Positions 44,901 through 52,826 of a stretch of 64,000 nucleotides of DNA are shown piece after piece; position 1 is the stretch's first letter, and each line of letters opens with the position of its first letter. The position numbers and the translations under genes were made by a program. Origin of the DNA: Brachybacterium sp036311905 (GTDB lineage Bacteria > Actinomycetota > Actinomycetes > Actinomycetales > Dermabacteraceae); the NCBI RefSeq assembly GCF_036311905.1, contig NZ_JAZDCH010000003.1, forward strand, positions 20,441 through 84,440. Direction: 5' to 3'. The notes beneath the pieces are model-generated. The model saw only the letters and a program-made list of their open reading frames with translations. It did not search any database and had not been told where the DNA came from.

Positions 44901-45797
44901 ATGGCGGTCTCGCTGATGACCAGGGTGAAGGCCCGGGTCGATCTGCACACCTCGAAGCGGGCGCGCGGACTGATCCAGGGGCGCGGCCGCTCGCTCTTCA
45001 AGGGCAGCGGCGAGGACTTCGACGACCTGAAGTACTACCAGCCCGGGGACAAGATCTCCGACATCGACTGGAAGGCCACGGCCCGCTCCGGCGAGCCGCT
45101 GATCCGCCAGTTCAACGAGGAGCGGGTGCGGCATCTGTCGATCGTCGCGGACACCTCGAGCGCGATGGCGGCGACGGCGGCCGACGGCTCCTCGAAGCGC
45201 GATGCGATGATCCTCGCGGCCGGCATGGTCTGCTTCCTCGCCCAGCAGTCGGGCGATCTCGTCGGACTCGTCGCCGGCGGCGAGAACCGGCCCATCCAGC
45301 TGCCCTCGCGCTCGAGCGACGGCCACTTGGAGATGCTGCTGCGCACCATCCAGCAGTCGACCACCACCGCGGCGCCGTCGCCGGACAGTGCGTGGCTGCT
45401 CGAGCGGGCCTTCCGCGTCACCGCGCGCCCCACCCTGATGACGATCATCACGGACGAGGCCCACCCCTCGGTCGAGGACTTCTCCCTGCTCCGTCGCCTC
45501 ACCACGCGTCACGACCTGCTCGTGGTGCGCATCGCGGATGCCGACCCGCTGCTCGCCGGGGACCTCGACCACGAGGTCGTCGACGTCGAGAACCCGCGCG
45601 AGGTGGCCTCCCTCGCCCGCACCTCTGCGCGGGTCGCCCGGGACGTCGCGGCCTACCGGAGGGCGCGCAGCGAGGGCATCACCGAGATGCTCGACCGCCT
45701 CCACATCACCCACGTGCTCGCGCAGGGGGAGACGACCGTGGTCGACGACATGGTCGCCATGCTGCGCTCGAGGGAGTACCGCCATGCCCGTCCCTGA
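44901..45797 (+). CDS. DUF58 domain protein
   Basis: A 298-residue soluble DUF58 protein. The signature GEDFDDLKYYQPGDKISDIDW is followed by ARSGEPLIRQFNEER and a VWA-like region beginning VADTSSAM. DUF58 proteins regularly accompany MoxR ATPases and are thought to be their partners; biochemistry is sparse. The gap to moxR is 26 bases. The end overlaps the next gene by 14 bases. Confidence 0.9.
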   Translation: MAVSLMTRVKARVDLHTSKRARGLIQGRGRSLFKGSGEDFDDLKYYQPGDKISDIDWKATARSGEPLIRQFNEERVRHLSIVADTSSAMAATAADGSSKRDAMILAAGMVCFLAQQSGDLVGLVAGGENRPIQLPSRSSDGHLEMLLRTIQQSTTTAAPSPDSAWLLERAFRVTARPTLMTIITDEAHPSVEDFSLLRRLTTRHDLLVVRIADADPLLAGDLDHEVVDVENPREVASLARTSARVARDVAAYRRARSEGITEMLDRLHITHVLAQGETTVVDDMVAMLRSREYRHARP

Positions 45798-46293
45798 CGC
45801 GACCGCCCGGCTCGGCGCGCTGCTCGCCGCCCCCGAGCCCGAGATCATCGACCCGCCCCAGTACTCGATCGCGTGGCTCATCCTCGCGGCGCTCTGCGTC
45901 CTGGTGATCGTCGCGCTGATCGTGGGCACCCTGAAGATCACCCGCGCGATCGAGAAGCGCATCGCCTACCGCTCGCGGCCCGACGAGGTCGAGGGCCTCA
46001 AGGCCGAGTTCCTCCGCGCCGTGAACGACATCGCCGATCGCCACGAGGCCGAAGGGATCGAGGCGCGGGCCGGCCACCACGAGCTGACCGGGGTGATGCG
46101 CCGCTTCGTGCGCCGCACCACCGGGCACGACGTGACCAGCCAGGACATCGCGACCCTGGTCGCCGATGAGCGGACCCGTGCGGTCGGGGAGCTGATCAGC
46201 GACCTCTACGAGCCTGACTTCGCCCGCGCCTCGGACGCCGAGCTGCGCGACTCGGTGCGCCGCGCGAGGGAGGTGATCCGGGAATGGTCATGA
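45784..46293 (+). CDS. small membrane protein of the MoxR/VWA cluster
   Basis: A 169-residue protein with one membrane helix (about 28-50, IAWLILAALCVLVIVALIVG) and a charged cytoplasmic C-terminal domain containing HHELTGVMRRFVRRTTG. The size, topology and place between DUF58 and VWA genes match the DUF4381-like proteins of such clusters, but the sequence match is not certain. The ATG at 45784 lies inside the DUF58 gene, and its end overlaps the next gene by 10 bases. Confidence 0.75.
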   Translation: MPVPDATARLGALLAAPEPEIIDPPQYSIAWLILAALCVLVIVALIVGTLKITRAIEKRIAYRSRPDEVEGLKAEFLRAVNDIADRHEAEGIEARAGHHELTGVMRRFVRRTTGHDVTSQDIATLVADERTRAVGELISDLYEPDFARASDAELRDSVRRAREVIREWS

Positions 46294-47306
46294 TCTTCTG
46301 GTGGGTCACCGCCCTGCTCCTGATCGCCGCGATCGTCGTCTGGGCGATCACCTTCGTGAACCGGCGGGCGATGCGGAAGTCGCCCGTGCTGGTCGCGAAC
46401 TCCCGGTTCCTCGACCGGGTGCCGAGCTTCGTGCGCGCCCAGCGGACGGCCCGGTGGGTGCGCGTGCTGCAGGTGGGCATCGCGGTGCTCGGCGTGATCG
46501 CCGCGAGCATCCTCTCGGGCCGCATCGCCTCCGAGCGGATAGAGACCCCCGAGTTCGCCTCGCGCGACATCGTGCTGTGCCTGGACGTCTCGAGCTCCAT
46601 GTACCAGTACGACGCGGAGATCCTCGCGACCTTCGCCCAGCTCGTGGACGGCTTCGAGGGCGAACGGGTGGCGCTGTCGATCTTCAACTCGACCAGCCGC
46701 ACCGTGTTCCCGCTGACCAACGACTACGACCTGATCAAGCGCGAGCTCGAGGAGGGCGCCGAGGCGATCGACTTCGACGAGTTCGGCTATCGCGTGGGCA
46801 GCCGCGACTACTCGCAGGAGAAGGTGCGCCAGTACGTCGAGTTCGTCGAGGGCACCCAGGGCATCTCCGACGAGGCCTCCGTGGTGCCCGACGGCCTCGC
46901 CTCCTGCGCTCAGGTCTTCGACCAGGCCGAGGAGGACCGCTCGCGGTCGATCATCTTCGCGACCGACAACGAGGTCAACGGCGAGCCGATCTTCACGCTG
47001 CAGGAGGCCACGGAGTCCGTCGCTTCGCGGGGCATCGACCTGTACACCTTCTACCCCGGCGCGTACGAGTGCGGGCCCGGCTGCTTCGAGGAGCTGCAGG
47101 AGGCCACCGAGGACCAGGACGGCGAGCTGTACGAGTCCTCGGACCCCGAGGCGATCCCGTCGATCATCAACGAGATCCAGAAGACCCAGGCCGAGGTGCT
47201 CGGGGCCAGCCCCACCGTGATCCGCACGGATCATCCGGGGACCGGCTTCGTGCTCACCTTCCTCTCCCTCGTGGCAATCCTGGCCCTGGGCTGGAGGGCG
47301 CGCTGA
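46284..47306 (+). CDS. VWA domain membrane protein (BatA-like), first copy
   Basis: A 340-residue protein. Two N-terminal membrane helices (about 3-25 and 58-78), a VWA domain (about 95-310) and a C-terminal helix (about 318-337) fit the BatA/BatB type. The MIDAS metal motif is LCLDVSSSM (D101). The C-terminal part has paired cysteines (ECGPGCFEEL). It probably binds a partner through a metal ion under control of the MoxR ATPase. Overlaps with both neighbours imply coupled translation. Confidence 0.88.
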   Translation: MVMIFWWVTALLLIAAIVVWAITFVNRRAMRKSPVLVANSRFLDRVPSFVRAQRTARWVRVLQVGIAVLGVIAASILSGRIASERIETPEFASRDIVLCLDVSSSMYQYDAEILATFAQLVDGFEGERVALSIFNSTSRTVFPLTNDYDLIKRELEEGAEAIDFDEFGYRVGSRDYSQEKVRQYVEFVEGTQGISDEASVVPDGLASCAQVFDQAEEDRSRSIIFATDNEVNGEPIFTLQEATESVASRGIDLYTFYPGAYECGPGCFEELQEATEDQDGELYESSDPEAIPSIINEIQKTQAEVLGASPTVIRTDHPGTGFVLTFLSLVAILALGWRAR

Positions 47307-48301
47307 TGCGGCTCGAGTTCCTGATGCCCCTCTGGGCCACGATCCCGCTCTTCGGCGCCATGCTGACCCTGTGCGTGGTGCTGCTGGTGCGGCGTCCCCG
47401 CCAGCGGACCGCGTGGCTGCGGCGCCTGCTCATGGTGCTGCTGCTCGCCGTCGTCGCGCTGCGACCGGTCACCCCGATCGACGCCGAGCAGACCGAGCGG
47501 ATGAACGCCAACGTCTTCTTCGTCGTCGACCGCACCGGATCGATGAACGCCGAGGACTACGCCGAGGGGCAGCCCCGCCTCGACGGGGTGAAGGCGGACA
47601 TGCAGCAGATCATGGGCATGACCGAGGGCGCGCGCTACTCGATCATCGCCTTCGACTCCTCGGCCACCTCGCAGCTGCCGCTGACCACCGATGCGGGGGC
47701 GGCGGCCGCCTGGATCGACACCCTCGAGACCGAGCCGACCGCCTACTCGCAGGGCTCGAACGTGGACCGGCCCCTGGCCACCCTCCTGTCCGAGATCACC
47801 ACCGTGCGCGAGGAGGACCCCGACTCCCACGTCCTGGTCTACTTCCTCTCCGACGGGGAGAACACCGACGAGCGGGAGTCCGAGTCCTTCTCCGCCGCCC
47901 AGGGCTACGTCGACGGCGGAGCCGTGCTCGGCTACGGCACGCCCGAGGGCGGCCCGATGAAGGCGCAGGGCGGAGCGACCGACGGCGAGTACATCACCGA
48001 CTCCTCCGGCCAGCAGGGCATCTCCATGATCGACAGCGCGCAGCTGGAGACGATCGCGGGCGAGCTCGGGGTGCCCTATCTCCACCGCACCGACCCCGAG
48101 GAGCCGATCGAGGGCACGATGGAGGGCATCACGCTGCGGCCCATCCCCTCGGAGGACTCCCGCGACGTGACCAGCTTCGAGGACTGGTACTGGGTGGCGT
48201 CGATCCCTCTGACCGCCCTGCTGATCTGGGAGCTGGGTGAGATGACCTACCGACTGCCGCGGAAGCTGGACCGCTACGACGTGTCAGGAGCACAGCGATG
48301 A
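47306..48301 (+). CDS. VWA domain membrane protein (BatB-like), second copy
   Basis: A 331-residue protein with the same plan: N-terminal helices (about 8-28 and 39-55), a VWA domain with MIDAS VVDRTGSM (D75) and YFLSDGEN, and a C-terminal helix (about 295-315) ending in a short charged tail. It is a diverged sibling of the preceding gene; the two could form a hetero-oligomer. Its ATG shares a base with the previous stop (TGATG). Confidence 0.88.
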   Translation: MRLEFLMPLWATIPLFGAMLTLCVVLLVRRPRQRTAWLRRLLMVLLLAVVALRPVTPIDAEQTERMNANVFFVVDRTGSMNAEDYAEGQPRLDGVKADMQQIMGMTEGARYSIIAFDSSATSQLPLTTDAGAAAAWIDTLETEPTAYSQGSNVDRPLATLLSEITTVREEDPDSHVLVYFLSDGENTDERESESFSAAQGYVDGGAVLGYGTPEGGPMKAQGGATDGEYITDSSGQQGISMIDSAQLETIAGELGVPYLHRTDPEEPIEGTMEGITLRPIPSEDSRDVTSFEDWYWVASIPLTALLIWELGEMTYRLPRKLDRYDVSGAQR

Positions 48302-49242
48302 GCACCTCCCTCGAGCAGCGCCCGGATCCCGCCCCGGAGACCCCGGCCCGCGACGAGCCCGCCGCCGGGCGCGATCGTCGCCCCTCGGGGGCGCGGCGCG
48401 ATTACGGGCTGAACGTGCGCCGGCTGCGGATCACCCGGGCGATCGTCTTCGCGATCCTGGCCCTGCCGATCCTGGCGCTCGCCGGTCTGACCGTCCGTTT
48501 CGTGTCCATGCCGATCGCGCAGGCGCATCAGCTGGCCGCCTACGAGGACGGCGACTACCCGGAGGCCATCGAGCGGCTCGGGCCGCTGGACCGGCTGAAC
48601 TGGTTCGAGCCGTACATGCCCCATCTGGATCGTGGCACCGCCCTGCTGCAGCAGGGCGAGGACGCCGCCGCCGAGGCGGAGCTGCGCGTGGCGATGTCCG
48701 AGTGGGAGTCGCGCACCGACCTCAACGCCCCGCTGCACGCGCAATGCAAGATCGCCAACAACCTCGCGATCTCCATCGAGCGCCAGGCGGACCTTATCGA
48801 GGACCCGCAGCAGCGCGCCGACCGGCTCTTCGAGGCCGAGGAGATCCTCCAGCCCTGCCGCGGCGGCGGCGGTGGCGGCGGCGAGGGCGACGGACAGGGC
48901 GGCTCCGGCAGCGGCAACGAGGACGAAGAGACCACCGAGGGGAACGGCGAGCGCGTGGAGAAGAAGCGCCGCGACGCCGACGAGGAGGCCGGCAACGATC
49001 CCGACGCCCGCGGCGGCGAGGAGCAGGAGGACGACGGCGGCACCACGCCGATGGACCCGGGCGAGCCGGTGCGCGAGGATCCCGAGGGCGACGGCCCCGA
49101 GGAGGAGAAGCCCACCGAGGGCGACCCCGAGCAGCAGCAGAAGGACGAGGAGCTCGAGCAGCGCAACCGGGACGCGCAGGAGGAGGGCGGCGACGGCGAG
49201 GGCGACGGCGGCGCCCCGCAGGATCCGAGCAAGCCGTGGTGA
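48298..49242 (+). CDS. membrane-anchored TPR-like protein with acidic low-complexity tail
   Basis: A 314-residue protein. A basic cytoplasmic N-terminus (1-42), one membrane helix (about 45-65, AIVFAILALPILALAGL), then a TPR-like helical section (about 75-180; YEDGDYPEAIERL and TALLQQGEDAAAEAELRVA). From about residue 187 it is low complexity: a glycine run followed by Glu/Asp/Gly/Gln-rich sequence to the C-terminus. BatC/BatE-type TPR proteins occupy the same place in Bat operons. The start overlaps the second VWA gene by 4 bases and the stop overlaps the desulfurase GTG. Confidence 0.8.
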   Translation: MSTSLEQRPDPAPETPARDEPAAGRDRRPSGARRDYGLNVRRLRITRAIVFAILALPILALAGLTVRFVSMPIAQAHQLAAYEDGDYPEAIERLGPLDRLNWFEPYMPHLDRGTALLQQGEDAAAEAELRVAMSEWESRTDLNAPLHAQCKIANNLAISIERQADLIEDPQQRADRLFEAEEILQPCRGGGGGGGEGDGQGGSGSGNEDEETTEGNGERVEKKRRDADEEAGNDPDARGGEEQEDDGGTTPMDPGEPVREDPEGDGPEEEKPTEGDPEQQQKDEELEQRNRDAQEEGGDGEGDGGAPQDPSKPW

Positions 49243-50435
49243 CTGCGGCGGACCCCCACCCCGCGCAGCGCGCCTATCTCGACCACGCCGCGACCACCGT
49301 GCTGCGGCCCGCCGCCCGCGAGGCCTTCCTCGCGGCGTCGGCCGTGCACGGCAACCCGTCCTCCGTGCACGCCGCGGGCCGACGCGCCCGAGCCGTGCTC
49401 GACGAGGCGCTCGAGCGGATCGGCGGGCTGCTCGGCGTCCCGCGCAGCTGGCTGATCATGACCTCGGGCGGCACCGAGGCGGACAACCTCGCCCTCCGCG
49501 CCGTGCCCCGCGCCGTCGTGGCCCGGGATCCCCGGCGCACCGCCGTCGCGGTCGCCGCGACCGATCATCCGGCCGTGCTGGCCACCGCCCGCTCCCTCCA
49601 GGACGGCTCACCCTCGCTCACCGCGCGGTTCCTCCCCGTCGACGCCTCCGGGCTGCTCCGTGACGAGGCGGTACGGGAGGCCCTCGCCGATGGCGCCGTC
49701 TCCCTGGTCAGTGCCGCCCTGGTGAACAACGAGACCGGCGCCCTGCAGGACCTCGCCGCGCTCGCCGCGGCCGCCCGCCCCCACGGCACGCTCGTGCACA
49801 CCGACGCGGTCCAGGGGCTGGGGACCGCACCGCTTCCCGATCTCGCGGACATCGACCTGATGTCCCTGTCGGGGCACAAGATCGGCGCCCCCGTCGGCGT
49901 GGGTGTGCTGGTGGCGCGCCCCGAGGTCCCCTTCGCGGCGATCAGCACCGGCGGCGGGCAACAGCGCGGCGTCCGCTCCGGCACCCTCGACGCCGCCCAG
50001 GCCGCCGCCTTCGCCGCGGCCCTCGAGGAGACGTTGCGGGAGAAGGCCGAGGAGACCGCGCGCGTCCGGGCTCTCGCCGGGCGCCTGCGCGCGGGGATCC
50101 GGGAGCTCGACCCCGGTGCACGGTTCACCCTGCCCGAGGACTCCCCGCAGTCGGGCCACATCGTGCACGTGGTCTTCCCCGGCGCGGATTCCGACTCGCT
50201 GATGTTCCTGCTGGACGAGCGCGGGGTGGACTGCTCCGCCGGCTCGGCCTGCTCGGCGGGCGTCACCCAGGCGAGTCCGGTCCTCGCGGCGATGGGCTTC
50301 GAGGGGGCGGACGCGCGCGGCGCCCTGCGGCTCTCCCTCGGCTGGACCAGCGCCGAGGACGATGTCGAGCGCGCGCTCGCGGCGCTGCCCGAGGCGCTCA
50401 CCCGGGCCCGCGCCGTCGGCTCCCTCTTCGGCTGA
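49239..50435 (+). CDS. cysteine desulfurase (NifS/IscS family)
   Basis: A 398-residue PLP enzyme that takes sulfur from cysteine and passes it as persulfide. AYLDHAATTVLRP is the N-terminal signature, SLSGHKIGAP carries the PLP lysine (K214) and SAGSACSAG the active-site cysteine (C338) in the IscS-like loop. In mycobacteria the iscS gene precedes mnmA, as here, so it probably feeds MnmA with sulfur and may also serve Fe-S assembly. Two GTG codons (49236, 49239) are adjacent; the second overlaps the upstream stop in the usual GTGA way. Confidence 0.92.
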   Translation: MTAADPHPAQRAYLDHAATTVLRPAAREAFLAASAVHGNPSSVHAAGRRARAVLDEALERIGGLLGVPRSWLIMTSGGTEADNLALRAVPRAVVARDPRRTAVAVAATDHPAVLATARSLQDGSPSLTARFLPVDASGLLRDEAVREALADGAVSLVSAALVNNETGALQDLAALAAAARPHGTLVHTDAVQGLGTAPLPDLADIDLMSLSGHKIGAPVGVGVLVARPEVPFAAISTGGGQQRGVRSGTLDAAQAAAFAAALEETLREKAEETARVRALAGRLRAGIRELDPGARFTLPEDSPQSGHIVHVVFPGADSDSLMFLLDERGVDCSAGSACSAGVTQASPVLAAMGFEGADARGALRLSLGWTSAEDDVERALAALPEALTRARAVGSLFG

Positions 50436-50510
50436 GCGCGCGGGGACGGTGACCGTCCGTACCGGACGCATCTCACGCCCCGCGAGCCTGTCGGCGGGCC
50501 CTCGCCTCCG

Positions 50511-50516
50511 TACACT
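50511..50516 (+). promoter_or_regulatory. -10 element for mnmA
   Basis: TACACT lies 33 bases before the mnmA ATG, followed by a leader carrying GAGGAGG. No strong -35 is seen. Confidence 0.45.
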
Positions 50517-50549
50517 CGATCGGGTGCACAGCGAGGAGGTGGCACCCCG

Positions 50550-51629
50550 ATGAAGGTGCTCGCAGCGATGAGCGGGGGAGTCGACTCCGCCGTGGCGGCC
50601 GCACGCGCCGCCGAGGCCGGCCACGAGGTCGTCGGCGTGCACATGGCACTGTCCAAGAACCGCGACCAGACCCGCACCGGCTCGCGCGGCTGCTGCACCG
50701 TCGAGGACGCCTCCGATGCGCGCCGCGCGGCGGACAGGATCGGCATCCCCTACTACGTCTGGGACCTCTCCGACGACTTCCACGACCTGGTCGTGGAGGA
50801 CTTCCTCGCCGAGTACGCGGCCGGACGCACCCCGAACCCCTGCGTGCGCTGCAACGAGCGGATCAAGTTCGCCTCCCTCCTCGAGCGCGCCACCCTGCTC
50901 GGCTTCGACGCCGTGTGCACGGGCCACTACGCCTCGATCCGCGCGGATGGCCCCGGCGGGGCGCCCTCCCTCCACCGCTCCCGCAACCAGGCGAAGGACC
51001 AGTCCTACGTGCTCGCGGTGATGGGACCGGACGCGGTCGGCCGCTCGCTCTTCCCCCTCGGCGAGTACGAGACCAAGGACGAGGTCCGGGCGGAGGCCCG
51101 CGCCCGCGGCCTGGGCGTCTCGACCAAGCCCGACAGCTACGACATCTGCTTCATCGCGGACGGCGACACCCGCGGCTTCCTCGAGCGCAGCCTCGGGGAG
51201 GTGCCCGGGGAGGTCGTCGACGCCGACGGCGCGGTGCTCGGCACCCATCGCGGCACCCACGGCTTCACCATCGGCCAGCGCAAGGGCCTCGGTCTCGAGC
51301 GTCCTGCCGCCGACGGCGCTCCGCGCTACGTCGTCGACCTCGACCCCGCCTCCCGCCGCGTGGTGGTGGGCGCCGCCGAGCTGCTGTCGACCCGCGAGCT
51401 CGAGGCCGCGGACCTGATCTCCTTCGAGGAGCTGCCCGTGGGCCGCTCCGTCCGCGCCCAGATCCGGGCGCACGGCGAGGCCACGCCCGCCACCGTCCTC
51501 GAGTGCGACGGGCGGCGGGTGCGCGTCGCCCTCGAGCGGCCGATCCGCGGCGTCGCCCCCGGCCAGACACTCGTCCTCTACGACGGCGACCGCGTGCTCG
51601 CCGCCGCCACCCTGGAGCGCCGCGCATGA
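50550..51629 (+). CDS. mnmA: tRNA-specific 2-thiouridylase
   Basis: A 359-residue ATP-pyrophosphatase that thiolates U34 of Glu, Gln and Lys tRNAs. The PP-loop is AMSGGVDSAVA at the N-terminus. The catalytic cysteine is C98 in NPCVRCNE and the partner C200 in YDICFIADGDT. C-terminal beta domains contain FTIGQRKGLG. The ATG at 50550 follows GAGGAGG. The stop overlaps the next gene by 4 bases. Confidence 0.95.
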   Translation: MKVLAAMSGGVDSAVAAARAAEAGHEVVGVHMALSKNRDQTRTGSRGCCTVEDASDARRAADRIGIPYYVWDLSDDFHDLVVEDFLAEYAAGRTPNPCVRCNERIKFASLLERATLLGFDAVCTGHYASIRADGPGGAPSLHRSRNQAKDQSYVLAVMGPDAVGRSLFPLGEYETKDEVRAEARARGLGVSTKPDSYDICFIADGDTRGFLERSLGEVPGEVVDADGAVLGTHRGTHGFTIGQRKGLGLERPAADGAPRYVVDLDPASRRVVVGAAELLSTRELEAADLISFEELPVGRSVRAQIRAHGEATPATVLECDGRRVRVALERPIRGVAPGQTLVLYDGDRVLAAATLERRA

Positions 51630-52750
51630 GCAGACTCGTCACCCTCACCGGGGACGGCACCTTCCGAGCCCCCACCGCAGAGGAGGCGCAGCGTCTCGGC
51701 CTGCCCGAGGACCCGCACCTCGCCGCCCTGATGCGCCTGCGCGCGCTGCTCGGTGACGACCTCGAGGAACAGATCGGGACCCGTCTCTACCTGCCCTCGG
51801 CACTCGGTCTCGACGAGACCGACCACCTGCTGCCCGCGAGCCTCGCCCTGCTCGCCGAGACCACCGGCGACCTGGTCAGCTACGGCTGGCGCCTCGGGCC
51901 CGGCAGCGGTCGCGCCTGGCTCCACGCGCGGGAGCTGCGCGAGCGGATGCTCGACGCCGCGCGCATCGCGCTGCTCGGCTACGAGGGTCCGCTGATGGTG
52001 ACGGCGCTCGGCCCCGCGACCCTGGCCGGCGCCACCTTCCTGCAGTCCGGGGAGCGGGCCCTCGGCGACCCGGGCGCCGTGCGGGACCTGCCGATGCTGC
52101 TCGCGGAGGGCCTGGTCGACCATCTCACCGCCCTGCGGGAGCGGGTCCCGGGTGCCGCCCAGCGCGTGCTGCTGCGCGAGGACGCGGTCGCCGCGATCCA
52201 TGAGGGACGCATTTCCACGCCCTCGGGCCGCAGCCGCTACCCGGCCGTCCCCGCGCCGGAGATCGGGGCGCTGTGGCGGTCCCTGTTCGTGGCCCTCGAC
52301 GACTACGGGCTCGACGCCCGCTCCGTCACCCTGGGTGTCGGGGCGGACCTGCGCCTGCTCCGCGCGGCCCGCGAGGCCGGCGCGCGGCGGATGGCGATCG
52401 CCCCGCGGCGCCTGCCCCCGCTGTCCACCCCCGTCGGCCGCGCGCTCTGGGAGGGCATCGCCGAGGCCGCCGACGACGGCTGCGCCTTCGAGATCGTCGT
52501 CGATCCGCGGCCGGGTGGGCGCCTCGGCCCGGAGGTGGAGATGATGCTCGAGACCTGGCGTCGCCTCGGCCACGCGGAGGCCGATGCCGCCGGCGTCACG
52601 GTGATCGCCCACACCGGTGTCTCCCACGGCCTGCACACCGGACAGGTCGACCCCTCGGCCCAGCCGGCCGTCTCGACGCTGCTGGACGAGGCGGCGCTCG
52701 AGGCGATGCTGCGGATCGCCCCCACCTGGGCGGAGCGCCTGGCCTCCTGA
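51626..52750 (+). CDS. MetE-like barrel protein of unknown function
   Basis: A 374-residue protein that resembles the cobalamin-independent methionine synthase/uroporphyrinogen decarboxylase barrel fold (SLALLAETTGDLVSYGWRL, MVTALGPATLAG, AHTGVSHGLHTGQ). It is only half the length of MetE, and the His-x-Cys...Cys zinc site needed for methyl transfer to homocysteine is not visible: the only cysteine seen is in DDGCAFE. It is therefore unlikely to be an active methionine synthase. A gene of this kind lies between trmU/mnmA and ligA in mycobacteria too. The start overlaps the mnmA stop by 4 bases. Confidence 0.75.
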   Translation: MSRLVTLTGDGTFRAPTAEEAQRLGLPEDPHLAALMRLRALLGDDLEEQIGTRLYLPSALGLDETDHLLPASLALLAETTGDLVSYGWRLGPGSGRAWLHARELRERMLDAARIALLGYEGPLMVTALGPATLAGATFLQSGERALGDPGAVRDLPMLLAEGLVDHLTALRERVPGAAQRVLLREDAVAAIHEGRISTPSGRSRYPAVPAPEIGALWRSLFVALDDYGLDARSVTLGVGADLRLLRAAREAGARRMAIAPRRLPPLSTPVGRALWEGIAEAADDGCAFEIVVDPRPGGRLGPEVEMMLETWRRLGHAEADAAGVTVIAHTGVSHGLHTGQVDPSAQPAVSTLLDEAALEAMLRIAPTWAERLAS

Positions 52751-52813
52751 GCGGCGCGCTCGGCGTCCCGGGCGGGGGCGCCCCGGGCTCCACGCGGTCG
52801 TCGGGGGCGTGCG

Positions 52814-52819
52814 CGACAA
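52814..52819 (+). promoter_or_regulatory. -10 element of ligA, leaderless arrangement
   Basis: GACAAT ends 7 bases before the GTG start of ligA, and no ribosome site lies between. The transcript should start at or beside the initiation codon. Confidence 0.5.
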
Positions 52820-52826
52820 TGGTCCG

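Noticed and set aside
49239..50435. Cysteine desulfurase as SufS
   Set aside because: The active-site loop GSACSAG is of the IscS/NifS type, there are no suf genes nearby, and mnmA follows. I left the gene symbol empty because IscS versus NifS cannot be decided by eye.
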